Assembly: GCA_029582265.1 (NCBI GenBank) | Contig: CM055823.1 | Location: 4,960,001 to 5,024,000, forward strand | Length of the DNA: 64,000 nucleotides | Source: Zoroaster sp. YZ-2022 | Taxonomy: Eukaryota > Echinodermata > Asteroidea > Forcipulatida > Zoroasteridae | Direction of reading: 5' to 3' | Shown: in pieces, positions 1-11,545 of the stretch | Numbering within the stretch: the first letter of the stretch is position 1 | How the letters are laid out: each line of letters opens with the position of its first letter | Made by a program: the position numbers and the translations under genes | Notes under the pieces: generated by a model | What the model was told of the DNA's origin: nothing | Database searches by the model: none | What the model saw: the letters and a program-made list of their open reading frames with translations, nothing else

Positions 1-1952
1 AGATAAAATGGTAATGATAATGAAATAATACAGCAACGAAATGCAATGAATTCTTTTCTCTAAAATCACGCGCCCTCAACAGCTCATGCACGGTGCGGAT
101 ACGCTGTCTCAATCCAGCATAAAGAAAATGTGTTTTTGGACATTATGTATGATGTATGAATGCTTTGACTTTGTAAGACTTGTTCCTGTCAGTGTGAAGG
201 AGTTTGGTGTCGATACGGTCATTTACAGTATCACCGGACGCGGTGACATTGACATCCATTCACGAAGCAGCTCAAGGGCAGTAGGATTAAGTGGTCTTAG
301 TAAAAAAAAGTCCTTGAAGAAATCAATTTATCAAACTCGGTATTTTTCCACAACCACAGAATCAAACTAATGATACATTTTGACATGATCAAGTTTAACG
401 ATAAGTAGGGAAAGTAAACGATAAGAAAAGACACGTTGTAGAGGCGAGATAAAATACCTCAAACTGTTTCCTGTCGACGGTAGTTCTCAAGCGCACCGGA
501 AACGGGTCCTCGGCAGTGGCAATTACATTTCATGAAATATTCGATTAATTGTCACTCATACAAAAGTCATTACAGCGGTAGGCTATGGCAAACAAGACAC
601 GCAATTTTGCTATGTCAATCTGGGTTTATCCGCTAGGAATCCTGGAATTAATGTTGTTTCTCCTCCAAGTTCACATTAAGGGAAGATACACCATTGATAT
701 TATTGATAAAACTACATCTACGGGTATGCTGCGAATTAAACAATTAATTTGACAGTTTTGAAAATACAAACACTTATCAGAATTGTCGTTTGAAAAGACA
801 AGAAATTCAGTCAACTTTAATGTATAAGACAACCATCTGATCCTACTGTGACATCATTGCTTTGATTATGAATATGAAAATTATCATTAGAGCAAAAAGT
901 GCATTATGTATTAAAAGGTACCAACACACCCACACATTGACAATTAAAAGGTAGAAAACTTATTTCAACATAACATTTCCAACATAATATTTCAACATAA
1001 TATTTCCAAGCATAAAACCTTATTTCACAGGATCTTTAATATATCCCTCCTCCGCAGTGAAGTAAAAATATTGGCGCACGCATTGCATTTCATAGGATAT
1101 GACAGGGAAAGATTACCAAACAAGCGAATCTCAGTGATTTATAATGGCAGGCTATATATAGCAACAAATCATGCACACAGATTTAGGGATGGTATAATCT
1201 GACAAGAACATGTACATCTTAAATGTTGAAAGGCAGAAATCTTTCAAACATCAGATCATTCAGCGGCATTTGGAGGTTCTAAGCTGATACGGTCCTCTCA
1301 ACGTTCACTTGGTTCCTGACCGATCGATCAGTCAGTCGGCGTGACTCTAGACCGATCATCTCCGCGGTGTTAGACCTTGTCAACAGCGTTATACTCGGAA
1401 CCGTAAGCATAGGAAATAATGGTATTACGTAGTGTCAGGACATGAACGAAGTCATTGAACTGTGTACTGTTGAAAGAGATGATCTACTTAGATTAGTTTT
1501 TTATAATATCTGTAGAGATTTCAAGTTGCCCCAATGAGTAAATCAACTGAATACAAATATTTCAGGATTAACCTACATTCATAAAATGTCCAAGACAGTT
1601 TAGTCAATCTGATTGGACAAAACACAATCATGTGGGGATGTGTTAACGGACGGCATCAAAATCATAGCAGCGCGTATGTGCCAGCTGTTCACCAGCTGTT
1701 TTGTGCGACGCAGATTTCAACCAATCAGAGTGACGAATATTGGCATCACGCGCCTGACTCATGTACTTTGGAAGTATTTCGTGATTTTGTCCCAAAAGCG
1801 TGAATTTGTCCACTTCTACATGTATTTGGCTTTTTAGGCCTGTACCTTTTTGGCAAAATGTATAAAAAAATATGTATAAAAAAAACATCCAACGATCGTT
1901 ACACCTTATTCATTTTGTCATTAAAAAGAATATTGTGAAAATGTATTGATGG
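1..1952. other. AT-rich intergenic DNA, no gene seen
   Basis: No coding signal I can support. Short ORFs at 86-370, 1613-1837 and 1643-1888 have no recognisable domain, and the last two overlap on opposite strands. A single decayed unit of the 81-bp family (see 6591-7112) lies at about 668-732. Confidence 0.6.
668..732 (+). repeat. Solitary decayed 81-bp-family unit
   Basis: The order of words matches the 81-bp unit: an ACATTAAGGGAAGATAC-like block, then an imperfect ATTGATATT stretch, an AAAACT block and GGGTATGCT. It is a dispersed monomer of the family that forms arrays at 6.6 kb and 56 kb. Confidence 0.5.
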
Positions 1953-1982
1953 TTTTGTAGCTTTGCATGGTGAGGAGGATAA
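1953..1982 (-). mobile_element. Foldback-family terminal fragment
   Basis: About 30 bp match the terminal part of the foldback family (GTAGCTTTGCATGGTGAGG and a few following bases). Nothing else of the element is present. Confidence 0.6.
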
Positions 1983-2401
1983 TAGACTGTGTAAGTTGAC
2001 CTCGAGAACGTACGAGTTTTCGCGAGAATCTTGACTTCCGGGCACCTCGCATAGCATTTACAACGTGTATTGTGTGCAAATGTTTTATGAAAAGAACTTT
2101 ATTGTGCTGTTTTAATAAATTTCATCCATTGAATATAGTTTGACTTAATAAAAGCTTGGTTTACAATTTGTAAATTGTAAACAATTTCGCAAATCTTGGT
2201 CAAATAATTTTTTTTTTAAACCGACCTTGATTTCCGCTTTCACGTTTGAAACCTTAAAGCCCACATGCAACAAAAGGCGATCGTCGTGATCCTTGACGTA
2301 CACGCATGCAAACTCGAGCAAGCTGCTAGATTTAGTCGTAGTACGGTACCCAAACCTCGCGAAAACCGTAGGTCGTGTGTATAAAGTTTCGTTCTGTTAT
2401 T
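1983..2401. other. No recognisable feature
   Basis: Unique-looking sequence. I see no ORF, repeat or motif worth naming. Confidence 0.5.
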
Positions 2402-3042
2402 AGGCCGTATTCATAAAAATAAGTAATTGCTTTTACTAAAGTAACAACCCCCTTTTACTAACCTTTTACTTAAATGTGTATTCATAGAAATAAGCAATGA
2501 CTTTCAAGTGAAAGCTACAAATTTTAAGCATTAGTAATTGCTTTTTACTTATAAGTAAATGCTAGAGAAATTAGCACCTACTTCAATTTGTATTCATAAA
2601 AATGACCTTCGACTAGCATTTACTAGTGATTGTACAAGCACCTAATTTTTAGCTTGCTGTTTAGCCAATACAGACATATCACATTTTCTGCCATGTTTTT
2701 ACATCCAAGACCACAACCTAAGGTGTATAACATCAGGCTTAATCGTGATGAAGTCAACCCTACCATTTACAGAACTTTATTAAGGTTTGACAAAGAAAAT
2801 GTGGAATGGCTTGCAAACACCTTCATACCACCAAATACCGAGACTCGTGGATGGTACTGTAGTACAATAGCAACTACTTGAGAACTTACTAGCCGAGGCA
2901 AGTAACAACTGTAATCATTTAGCAAATGGTTATGAATAAGATTTTTAGCAATTGCTTAGACTAGACCTTTTACTTACCTAGCTGTTGCTTTTACTTATAG
3001 CATTTACTAGTAAGTAATTACTTATTTTTATGAATACGGCCT
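2402..3042 (+). mobile_element. Harbinger-type element, internally deleted
   Basis: The ends are inverted repeats of about 32 bp with one or two mismatches: AGGCCGTATTCATAAAAATA at the left and its complement at 3011-3042. Both sides are flanked by ATT (2399-2401 and 3043-3045), a 3-bp duplication of the size known for PIF/Harbinger elements. The interior holds a piece of a Harbinger-like transposase (2694-2881) and degenerate internal copies of the terminal words. At 641 bp it is far too short to be autonomous. Confidence 0.75.
2694..2881 (+). pseudogene. Harbinger transposase N-terminal fragment
   Basis: The reading begins MFLHPRPQPKVYN and continues through a block RTLLRFDKENVEWLANTF, which has the layout of the N-terminal helical region of PIF/Harbinger (HARBI1-like) transposases. 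An upstream in-frame ATG exists at 2630, but similarity begins near 2694. The frame stops at 2879-2881, where the catalytic DDE part should follow but is missing. Its position between matching TIRs makes transposase the natural reading. The family assignment is from memory of the motif layout, not a database search. Confidence 0.6.
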
Positions 3043-3045
3043 ATT

Positions 3046-3558
3046 GTCTATGAACGAGTGTTGTCACCATGGCCCTTTCATTGCAATATTGGTTAAATTA
3101 TGTAAAGGACGGATCGAAATTGGCAAGAAAATGTGAAAACGCAGTTAATTGTTGCAGGGTTCTTCGGTTTGTTTGTGCCTCTGATCTCAAAATTATCTGG
3201 GGAAATGTACAGGCATCAATGGAAGACAGGAGTTACTTGGTTGAGGTATGTCCATGCGATACAGGGTCCGTTTTCACGCAACTTAACGAAGCACTTATCC
3301 CGATTTAAAATATTACCTAACTTCGGTTTGTCAGTGCATTCGAACACGGTGTGCGTAACAGTCGGCCTAAATTCGCAATTTGACACTCCAAACCGGACGC
3401 TGGAGTTCAAGCATTATTTATTCATTTTCTTGAATGAAAGTTTCCAAGCTTTTTTAATATTTTATTTATTACATTGTTTTAAATGTAATCATTCCATCAA
3501 TATGTTTTTGGGATGGAAAAAAGGTGATGTGAAATGATACACACGTTAACCTCCCATA
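3046..3558. other. No supported gene
   Basis: ORFs of 79 and 134 codons (3069-3308, 3133-3537) overlap in different frames and a 64-codon ORF lies opposite. None shows a known motif, so I treat them as chance. Confidence 0.5.
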
Positions 3559-3909
3559 GTGTCGTGGCCGAGCGGTCTAGCTTACCGGACTCAAGTTTTG
3601 GTGTTAGCAGCAGAATGTGGGTTCGAATCCCGGCCGTGACACTTGTGTCCTTGAGCAAGACACTTAACCATAATTGCTTCTCTCCACCCAGGGGTTAAAT
3701 GGGTACCTGTGAGGGCAGAGTTGGTTGATTAGCCCTATATGCGCTGTAATGGCAGCAATTGAGCTGTATATTCCCCAGGGAGCTGAGATGGTTTAAGGAA
3801 TGATTTATGGGCCTTATGAGCCTTATGAGCAGGGGTAATGATAGAATGCGCCTTGAGCACCACTCAGTTGGTGGATACGTGCGCTATATAAGTCCACACA
3901 TTATTATTA
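3559..3909 (+). mobile_element. tRNA-Leu(CAA)-derived SINE, full length
   Basis: The head (3559-3642) folds like a class II tRNA: A box TGGCCGAGCGG at 3565-3575, an anticodon arm CCGGACTCAAGTTTTGG with loop CTCAAGT and anticodon CAA, and B box GGTTCGAATCC at 3620-3630. These boxes form the internal RNA polymerase III promoter. A conserved body follows (3643-3840), then a tail GCGCCTTGAGCAC and GTGCGCTATATAAGT ending in short TTA repeats. The tail resembles the 3' end of the LINE family at 17.4 and 47.2 kb. A second copy at 32942-33293 is almost identical, so this is a SINE and not a tRNA gene. Confidence 0.9.
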
Positions 3910-3985
3910 GTATTAGCTGATGGCTCAGAGGTGCCCGGAAGTCAATGGTGACCTTTTCATTGCGAGACTTACACAGTCTATTGAG

Positions 3986-4037
3986 TACTACTCAATTGAG
4001 AATTTCACATGGTGTCACCGCAATGAGTCTTACTTAT
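3986..4037 (+). mobile_element. Foldback-family arm fragment
   Basis: About 50 bp match the middle of the foldback arm (TACTCAATTGAGAATTTC, then the ATGGTGTCACCGCAAT block and a CTTACTTAT end). Confidence 0.75.
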
Positions 4038-6590
4038 TGATGGTTTTCTTGTTCATTCTAAAGAGTCCTTTAGAACTTGAAAATGCAAGTAAGATTCGTC
4101 AGAAGTCTATTACCTACATGAAGTGTGCCAGCCTGCTAAAAAATTATAGTATAATCCATACCACGGCATTGTACTCCAAATGTGTACACGCACAACAAGC
4201 ATGGTTACGGGTTTTTCTACCCAACCAAGCCTGCCGTTATAGGCATCATGGGATTAGGCGCCATAAACGGAGCAAAGTAATGGTCAAACACGATAAACGC
4301 GACATAGTTTTCTCACACTCGGGGTAAGTCTCCCAGACTGCACCGCTTCTTTTTGAGACCTTGTGCGTCAGTATGTGGAACAATACGTCATGAATGGCCC
4401 AGATCCATTGTTCTTGGAGTACTATGCCGTTGTCTAGATTAGTACACTTCGTGTTGGTAATAGTCTTCTGGCGTTATTTTAACAGCTATAAGTTTGGAAG
4501 TTTGTGAATAAAATCACCAATAAGATGCGGTTTATTTTCCACACCACATCAGGGTATCAAATCCCAAGGGTAGGGGGATGGGGTAAATTATCCCCTTCAA
4601 TAATTTTAATAATTATAATGATTGAATTTGTTTTATTTTATATCTAAAGACGATCATAGACTCCCACTTGTTCCTTTATCTTTGCATCATTTGTTATTGT
4701 AAAAAAAATAATAAAAAAATAAAATTATTCAATATGTTCAAGATATTATCACAGAGTATCAGAGCCCTAGAGCTTGTTGGTGCTTGGGTGAGTTCCAGAC
4801 ATCATGCCGTCTTGGATTCTTGCTGCGCGCTCGCCTGACTTCATCTTCCAATGTTTACATTGCAGTCGAGGCATTGAATCACACTGTATGATGTCGAAAT
4901 CTTATTGTTATCATTATGGAAAACAAGAACAAACGGAGAATAAAGTTATAAATATATAAAAGAATACTTTAATTACTCCCTCCTTTGGTGAAAATACAGT
5001 GTTGAAATTGACCTTAATACACCACGCCTAGATAGTTCACAGATATTCTAGAGATTACTGTACACGTCATTCCACAGTTGTCAGTCATGCATTTGCTTTT
5101 GAGTATACTCGTAATAATTGCCAACAAACATGTCGAGTCGACTGACAACAGATTGTCCGTATCTCATACTCGCCCATAAGTAGTTATTGTAGAACCCATC
5201 AGTAATTTTGTGTGCATTTTAATACAACGTTGTTTGTGTGTAAGCATTACATACCCTATGTGGACCTGAGAACAAAAGATCCACACTATGCAGTCCACAC
5301 TATGCAGGTTCTTGAGATGTTATGTGGACTTACACATGTCCACACAAGGTTTTCACAAATTAGAAAACCTCAATTTTCTCAAAGGAAGCATTTTAGTGTC
5401 GCAATAGATTATTCAAGGGAAAGACTGAGACAAAATTCTGCTCCAAAAAGAATCTCGGTGCAAATTGCAATGGTTTAAAGAATGTATTTTTCTTAACTAC
5501 ACGAGAACAAAAGAATGTTCACAAAGTGTGCGGGTGTGTCTATGGTGTAAACCGAGGACATATAACAAAAGGGAACAATGGATTCTCGGTTGGCGGTTAT
5601 CGTTAGCAAATGTCCACGGTTGAAAATGTGTACAAATCTAATGTGAGAAGCCTCAAAAAGTTTAAGTCCAACAACAAAGACAACAAAAGAGGGGAACAAT
5701 ATGAGGTCCTCGGTTGACACCATAAACAAGATTGTGTGTGTGTGTGTGTTGGGGGTTGGCGGTGGATGGTCCGCCACTGGCTGTTTGTTGAGGCAATCCT
5801 TACATTTTTCACAAAATGGAGATTTTCATATTCCCCCGTCGTAAATTTGGTCTACTTAGTTGTACATCCTGTAGCACACAGTTTCATATTTCTTATCAAA
5901 TTCCCGCCCATGTTCCAATAACAGAGACGTTATATGTAACATGAAGCCGAATGGCGTTTGTCTAGTAAGCTTTATGAGTTAATAACATGTCCGTCAGTTA
6001 GTACTGTTCTGTGAGGTCCTTGACAGCCAAAATTAAGCTAGCGTCGTTGTGCTTACAAGGGACAATCTATTGAAGTAAAAGGGGCGAAAAGGTAACTATT
6101 ATTACATGCATGACTGATATTTCTTACTGAGAGGAAGATCGACGTGAGATCGACTAGCCTCTCCTTCCAGCAAGCTCCTTCTAGACGCCCCTCTCCTCTG
6201 TAGACAGCCTCATTATAGTCCAATCAGGCCGCGTACGTGATCACGTTTGAGCCCACAATTAATGCACGTGGACAGACTCATTTAGAACATCGCTAATCAA
6301 TATAAGTCGATACACTGACGTAGGATCGAGTCAGATAATGCATAATATTATCCAAAACCTTAAGTATATATGTAGCACAATAGTCGCACGGGATCATGGC
6401 CACACATGAGCGCCATTTTGTTTTGGGCGAGGTATGTAAATCTACTATGTTTATTGAGTTCATTCATTGCTCTCCCAGTTTTCAAACAGAAATAACTATT
6501 GACAACATTGGATTTATTTAACATTTTCCCCTGAAGATAGCTAATCACGGTTTTTGATTTCTTGTAGTTGTGTTGTTGGCACAATTAAAC
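4038..6590. other. Intergenic DNA, no gene seen
   Basis: ORFs of up to 135 codons (3920-4327, 5212-5478, 5493-5777) show no domain, and the first runs through a foldback fragment. A TG repeat lies at 5732-5749. A 16-bp block ending in CACTATGCAG is repeated in tandem near 5280-5307. Confidence 0.5.
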
Positions 6591-7112
6591 GGAAATAACA
6601 TTGGTAACGTTAGGTAATGAGTGTAAGCATGAGTATGTTTACTCTCTTTGAATCAATATATACATTGAAGTGAAGGTACAACATTGGTCATGTTGGCAAA
6701 ACTGCTTCTATGAGTATGCTTACTCTTTGAATCAAGATATACATTGAAGTGAAGGTACAACATTGGTCATGTTGGCAAAACTGCTTCTATGAGTATGCTT
6801 ACTCTCTTTGAATCAAGATATACATTAAAGGGAAGGTACAACATTGGTAATGTTGGCAAAACTGCTTCTATGAGTATGCTTACTCTCTTTGAATCAAGAT
6901 ATACATTGAAGGGAAGGTACAGCATTTGTAATGTTGGCAAAACTGCTTCTATGAGTATGCTTACTCTCTTTGAATCAAGATATACATTGAAGGGAAGGTA
7001 CAGCATTGGTAATGTTGGCCAAACTGCTTCTATGAGTATGTTTACTCTCTTTGAATCAAGATATACATTGAAGGGAAGGTACATCATTAGTAATGTTGGC
7101 AAAACTGCTACC
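6591..7112 (+). repeat. 81-bp tandem repeat, about 6.4 units
   Basis: The unit contains ACTGCTTCTATGAGTATG, then a CTCTCTTTGAATCAAGATAT block and GGAAGGTACAACATTGGT. Because 81 is a multiple of three, both strands stay open, giving ORFs 6789-7172 and 6767-7102; this is a by-product of periodicity and not coding evidence. The first units lack a CT dinucleotide and carry GTGAAGG instead of GGGAAGG. The same unit makes a 12-copy array on the opposite strand at 55951-56931. Confidence 0.9.
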
Positions 7113-7263
7113 TGTTACCAGAAACTGATATTAAAAAATCTCTTCAGGCAATATCAGATGGTGCTTTATTAAGTGTGAGTGAAAGGCCGAATATGAGTTT
7201 GTAAAACATTGTCGATACCTGAAGTCTTTCTTTCGTTGGATTTTAAGAATCATTAAAACTGAA

Positions 7264-7557
7264 GCTGCACTAACCGTTTATAAATTTACTAACCGACTAA
7301 CCGAAACCAAAATTTGAAAAATACGACCAACAATTTTGGAAGAATTTGCCGCCCATTTTGTTCTTTTTTGCTGCATTGGTTACTAAACAATCATTACAGG
7401 AAGTTTGATGCTTTTTGATTTATAAATGGATACACATTGTTCCATTTGCCGACTATATCTCGTTTGCGTAGCCGTCAGGTGCCGACTTTCTGTTAACCGA
7501 TTAACCGACCGTGAACGATTCGGTTAAACGGTTAGTGAAATAACCGGCAACTCCAAA
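7264..7557. mobile_element. MITE with AACCG-rich ends, hAT-like
   Basis: The left end GAAGCTGCACTAACCGTTTA and the complement of the right end (GAGTTGCCGGTTATTTCACT, then AACCG words) are imperfect inverted repeats rich in AACCG. The pattern resembles hAT-type MITEs. No clear 8-bp duplication is seen, so the class is tentative. Confidence 0.45.
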
Positions 7558-7737
7558 GGTGTAAAGCATCGCAATCAAATTATTCTGTCGTTGAATTCCA
7601 AAAGTCCACATGCTGAAAAGTGCATTACCAAGAAGTTCAGAGTAAAATAGCATTGTGATTCATTAATAACTCATGGTTATTAGTTTCTGAAACAGTAAAG
7701 TTCTGGTATATCTTTTGGTTTTTTATACGCTACAAAC

Positions 7738-7960
7738 AAGGTAAAGTTTTCTAAAAACACATAAATATTCTTGAATGTATAAAATAAGCAATATGAGCAC
7801 AAGTTTCTCTTGTTTTAAGAGTCATAATAAATGTGGACTTACTGTAATAATTTCCCGCCTCTATATTAAAAAAAATTCAGAGACTTGTGTGGCTTAAATG
7901 TTAAGTCGAAATGTTCAAGTCGCATACGCCGGGCAATTGGAACCGACAAATGTTTGTGTA
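7738..7960 (+). mobile_element. Truncated copy of the MITE at 62969-63330
   Basis: The interior (AAAACACATAAATA, ATGTATAAAATAA, TAATAATTTCCCGCCTCT, GGCAATTGGAACCGA) follows the same order as 63050-63265. The inverted ends seen there are missing here. Confidence 0.6.
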
Positions 7961-8007
7961 TATCCAGATCAATAACTACAGTTGTTTCAAGATTTACATT
8001 AAAATCC

Positions 8008-8307
8008 TAAAGCCCTTGGCATTTTGACTAGAAACCATCCCAAATGCTCCAAAGTCCAACATGCAGTAAAAAGGTACCCACAATTGTTGGATGGAATTGG
8101 TACATTAGCAAATGCGAAGCATCCACGGCTTGGCTATACACAGTCCTGAATCCAACAAAAGCAGCCGGTGGAGTTTGATGGGTTTGGTACACATGGCTGC
8201 ATGCTCTATTCGCATGGGCTATACTGTGGAGTACTGAATCCATCAAAATCAAGCAAAAGTAGGTGGTGGATTGTGATGGATTTAGGGTAGGGTTTAAACA
8301 ACAAACA
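8008..8307 (+). repeat. Single-unit copy of the 87-bp-repeat element
   Basis: Both flanks match those of the large array at 28805-30822: a left flank with GAAACCATCCCAAATGCTCC and a right flank of CCATCAAAATCAAGCAAAAG followed by a TGGATTTAGGGTAG block. Between them lies only about one and a half repeat units (8123-8253). The stretch looks like the unexpanded form of the element. The 105-codon minus-strand ORF here is a shadow. Confidence 0.8.
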
Positions 8308-8710
8308 TGCGACAGGTTCAGCTTATTCCATTGCTTTGTTAACAAGACAATACTGAAAATACTTTTATATTTGTCGTATTAAAAGTAAAATGATTTAGGG
8401 AAGGGCATTCTGTCCATAAAAATCATAATTATTTTCTCTTAAATCTGTGTAATGTTATGCCAGTGGTACTAGATATGAATGCCTTCATGGACGGAAATAT
8501 TTAGGCATTGTGTCGTTTTGTGTATTTTTCTTTTTAGAAATTATTAATGTCAATTAAATATCAATAAAGTAATGAGGGAGGACATATTTCCCCCAACCTC
8601 CATTTATCTCGGTTTTTAGCAGATTCTCACTGGGTTTATATAGCTCTCTGAACACTACAATAGTAGAGTGCGGCTGTCCAGTGATAACCAAAATATTGTC
8701 AAGGGATTAC

Positions 8711-8984
8711 AAGATTAGTTACAACTTGTAGCTTTGCATGGTGAGGAGGATAAGCAAGAGTAATTGCGGTGACACCATGTGAAATGCTCAATTGAGTAGT
8801 AATTAGTTCTGAAAAGAACTGGAGGTACAACTCGACGTTTCGATCAGTATGCTCTGATCGTCTCCTGAGGACGATCAGAGCATAACTGTTAATGATTGAA
8901 ACGTCGAGTTGTACCTCCAGTTCTTTTCAGAACTAATTACTACTCAATTGAGCATTTCACATGGTGTCACCGCAAGATTAGTTA
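8711..8984 (-). mobile_element. Foldback element, near-complete palindrome
   Basis: Two arms of roughly 110-130 bp (8722-8850 and 8865-8973) are near-perfect reverse complements around a short apex containing TCTCCTGAGG. The element is bounded by a perfect 11-bp direct repeat AAGATTAGTTA at 8711-8721 and 8974-8984. Read on the minus strand it ends in GCAAAGCTACAAGTT, close to the common 3' terminus of the family. The transcript would form one very long hairpin. Confidence 0.85.
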
Positions 8985-9898
8985 AGTTGTGGTTGTTGTT
9001 TCTCTATATATCCACCAGGCCCACATGGATTATGGGGGATTAACACCAGAAGGGAACTGGCCTGAATTGGGGGGGGGGGGGTAGGGGTAGGGAGAATCCA
9101 GGTAGCCATGACTACCCCCATCGTTGTCACTACCAATGAAAAACAAACAAAAACAAAAACACAACAAAAAACTAATGTACCTGCTGCAATAATTTGTTTT
9201 AATTTGGCCCCATTTTTAACATCTCTTATGGCTTGTGATCAAGAATTTACACCAAATAAGTTTCAGATTGCAATTTGATCATTCGGTTATTTTTAAATTA
9301 ACAGTTCAATAACACTATGACTCGGAGATGATTAAATCGGTCAAATGGAATTAATATGATGCTGTAATTTAAAAATCCCTGTGAAAGAATCTTGTTGATA
9401 CTACGGTTAGTATGACCAATTTAATATCATCTTGGTCCATAAGGCGGGATGAATCCCATACCTTAATACCTTGCTAAATGACAATCTCTTATAGTAAATT
9501 TATCCTTAATAACTCGCTACCGTTATAATGTCAAGGTTGCGTTAATACACCGTAAGTGGATTTACTTAACAATTTTGTGCACGCGAGCAATTTATTTTGT
9601 GTCATCTTAAGGTTAGATTCTTCAGAAAAGCTTATTAGCCACCAGTCGCATTAAATACATATTTTATCACAACCTTATTTACAATATTTTCAGTTGACCT
9701 TCTGTGCAGTGCTTTTGATTTATTGGATATTATTATAATATTTTGTTTTACTATTTACAATATTCTTTGTTGCAAATAGAATTGTTTCATTATTTTCAAA
9801 CAGTGTTACATTAAAAAAATAAAATTTTGCTTTAGGCATGATGAACCTATATACATAAATCAGTAATAATTTGAAGTTTGCTCTTGGTGACGATAGTC
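8985..9898. other. Intergenic; G-run at 9069-9092
   Basis: No gene. A run of 13 G followed by TAGGGGTAGGG at 9069-9092 could form a G-quadruplex on the plus strand. Confidence 0.5.
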
Positions 9899-10125
9899 TT
9901 AAAAGGACAGTATCGTCACGATCACAGCAGACTTTCAACAGGGCATGGAATCTGTGTCCTCGTTTAAGACGAACACAGTGGCTGAAAATTACAGGCTCAT
10001 TTATGCAGCAGCAACGGTAATATGACTTTATCATGTGCGGTATTATTTTCAGTCACTGACTTAATCTAAAACTATCACTCCAATTCCATGCCCCGTTGAT
10101 CGTGATGACAATATTGTCTATTTAA
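9899..10125 (+). mobile_element. TTAA-flanked MITE, copy 1
   Basis: The ends are inverted (AAAGGACAGTATCGTCACGA at left; the complement of a decayed AATATTGTCTATTT block at right) and TTAA stands at both borders (9899-9902 and 10122-10125). The central words GGCATGGAATC and GCAGCAGCAACGGTAATATG recur in copies at 26.6, 33.3, 48.4 and 54.1 kb. TTAA targets are typical of piggyBac and Kolobok elements. The minus ORF 9720-10034 is not a gene. Confidence 0.75.
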
Positions 10126-10677
10126 AGTTAGAGGCTTCCATTTTGGCTTGTCACGTTAATAAATCAAACGTATGAAGCTTTTAAAATGAATATTTAAGAA
10201 GTATCGATCAAAACGGATGAGCTGGTTAAAACAGTCTCTTAACAAACAAACAAAAAACAGAGACATGGACCACAGAAATAATGTTGATATGACGTCATCG
10301 GGAGTACGATAATTAAATAGAAATATACGGTATAGGTCTAACAAAAGACAACATGGTCGTGTTCTGCTAACATCAATCACTACAACCTTTTAAATGTAGT
10401 TTAAAATGGTGATAAAAGCCTAATTTACGAAAATTATAAATATAGTTTAGAGGAACAAAAAACAAGGAGAGTGTTTGAGCACATAATCAATCTATCACAA
10501 TACAATTTATATTTAAGCAAACCTTGAAACAGAATATAGCATTGTGTTGAATGTCATCCGATGCTTGAATAAAAATAAAACATTTATTTTGAAATGTGTT
10601 GGAAGGAGTAATGGTGTTTATGATTCACCTATAAAACTGAGTACACGTTTGGTAAAATGTCTGTCAACGCAAACCTT
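10126..10677. other. No recognisable feature
   Basis: AT-rich sequence. The 74-codon minus ORF at 10156-10380 has no motif. Confidence 0.5.
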
Positions 10678-11013
10678 TTAGGCCACCCCCCAAAAAAAAT
10701 ATTAAAAATCTCCGGGTTTCTGGTCTCCGCGCGCGTCGCCATTTTTATTTATATATATATTTTTTATATGAAACGATGTCCAATTGCAACCCAAATTGCT
10801 GGATCGACTGGAATTCTGCCGTGCTGTGTTTTAAACGACTTTTCCCATATAGGGGTATGGACGTTTGCCTGATTTGTGAGGCCTCTCTCAGCTATACTTT
10901 GTATATGGGAAATTTGGTCCCCGCGTGAACACGTATCTGGCCGAAAAAAAGCGCGTCACAGCACCAATTTTGGAGCCAACCGATGACCAGAAACCGGAGA
11001 CTTTTTTGCCTTA
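10678..11013 (+). mobile_element. Harbinger-like MITE, full copy (GGCC family)
   Basis: The element 10681-11010 is flanked by TTA on both sides (10678-10680, 11011-11013), the TWA target duplication known for PIF/Harbinger. Its ends are inverted: GGTTTCTGGTCTCCG near the left and GACCAGAAACCGGAGAC near the right. The interior has GAAACGATGTCCAATTGCA and CTGCCGTGCTGTGTTTTAAA, shared by six other copies in the window. Confidence 0.85.
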
Positions 11014-11243
11014 GAGGAACCAAGACATTATCTATAAAAACAAACTGTAAAAGTTACATTCTGTTAACAGAAAAACAGTGAAAGCCTTATTACACTACTG
11101 ATAAATTTTCGAAAAAACATACACAAACAAAAACCAAAAAATAGTTTTACCATGGTTTAAACATTCAAATTACTTGGAGACGTTTACTCCACTTTGAAAT
11201 GTATATCATATTATGTCTTTAAAAATAAAATTATAATAACGAC

Positions 11244-11532
11244 GAAATAAAAATGTTAGGTAAAACTTGTAGCTTTGCATGGTGAGGAGGATAAGTAAGA
11301 CAATTGCGGTGACACCATGTGGAATTCTCAATTGAGTAGTAATTAGTTATGAAAAGAACTGGAGGTACAACTCGACGTTTCGATCAGTGTGTTCTGTTCG
11401 TGTGCTCTGAGGACGATCAGAGCACACTGATCGAAACGTCGAGTTGTACCTCCAGTTCTTTTCAGAACTAATTACTACTCAATTGAGAATTTCACATGGT
11501 GTCACCGCAATTAGTACTGAAATAAAATGTTA
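11244..11532 (-). mobile_element. Foldback element, near-complete palindrome
   Basis: The element (11259-11518) has two arms of about 120 bp around an apex with CTCTGAGGACGATCAGAG. It is flanked by GAAATAAAAATGTTA (11244-11258) and GAAATAAAATGTTA (11519-11532), a 14-15-bp duplication with one indel. On the minus strand it ends in GCTACAAGTTTTACC, the family 3' terminus. Confidence 0.88.
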
Positions 11533-11545
11533 TTTAATCCTTCTT

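Noticed and set aside
3133..3537. 134-codon ORF as a gene
   Set aside because: No motif, overlaps a 79-codon ORF in another frame and a reverse ORF. Length is compatible with chance.
3559..3642. tRNA-Leu(CAA) gene
   Set aside because: Both copies continue into the same SINE body and tail, the acceptor stem is imperfect, and a near-identical copy with a target duplication exists at 32.9 kb.
3920..4327. 135-codon ORF as a gene
   Set aside because: It runs through a foldback-family fragment (3986-4037) and has no recognisable domain.
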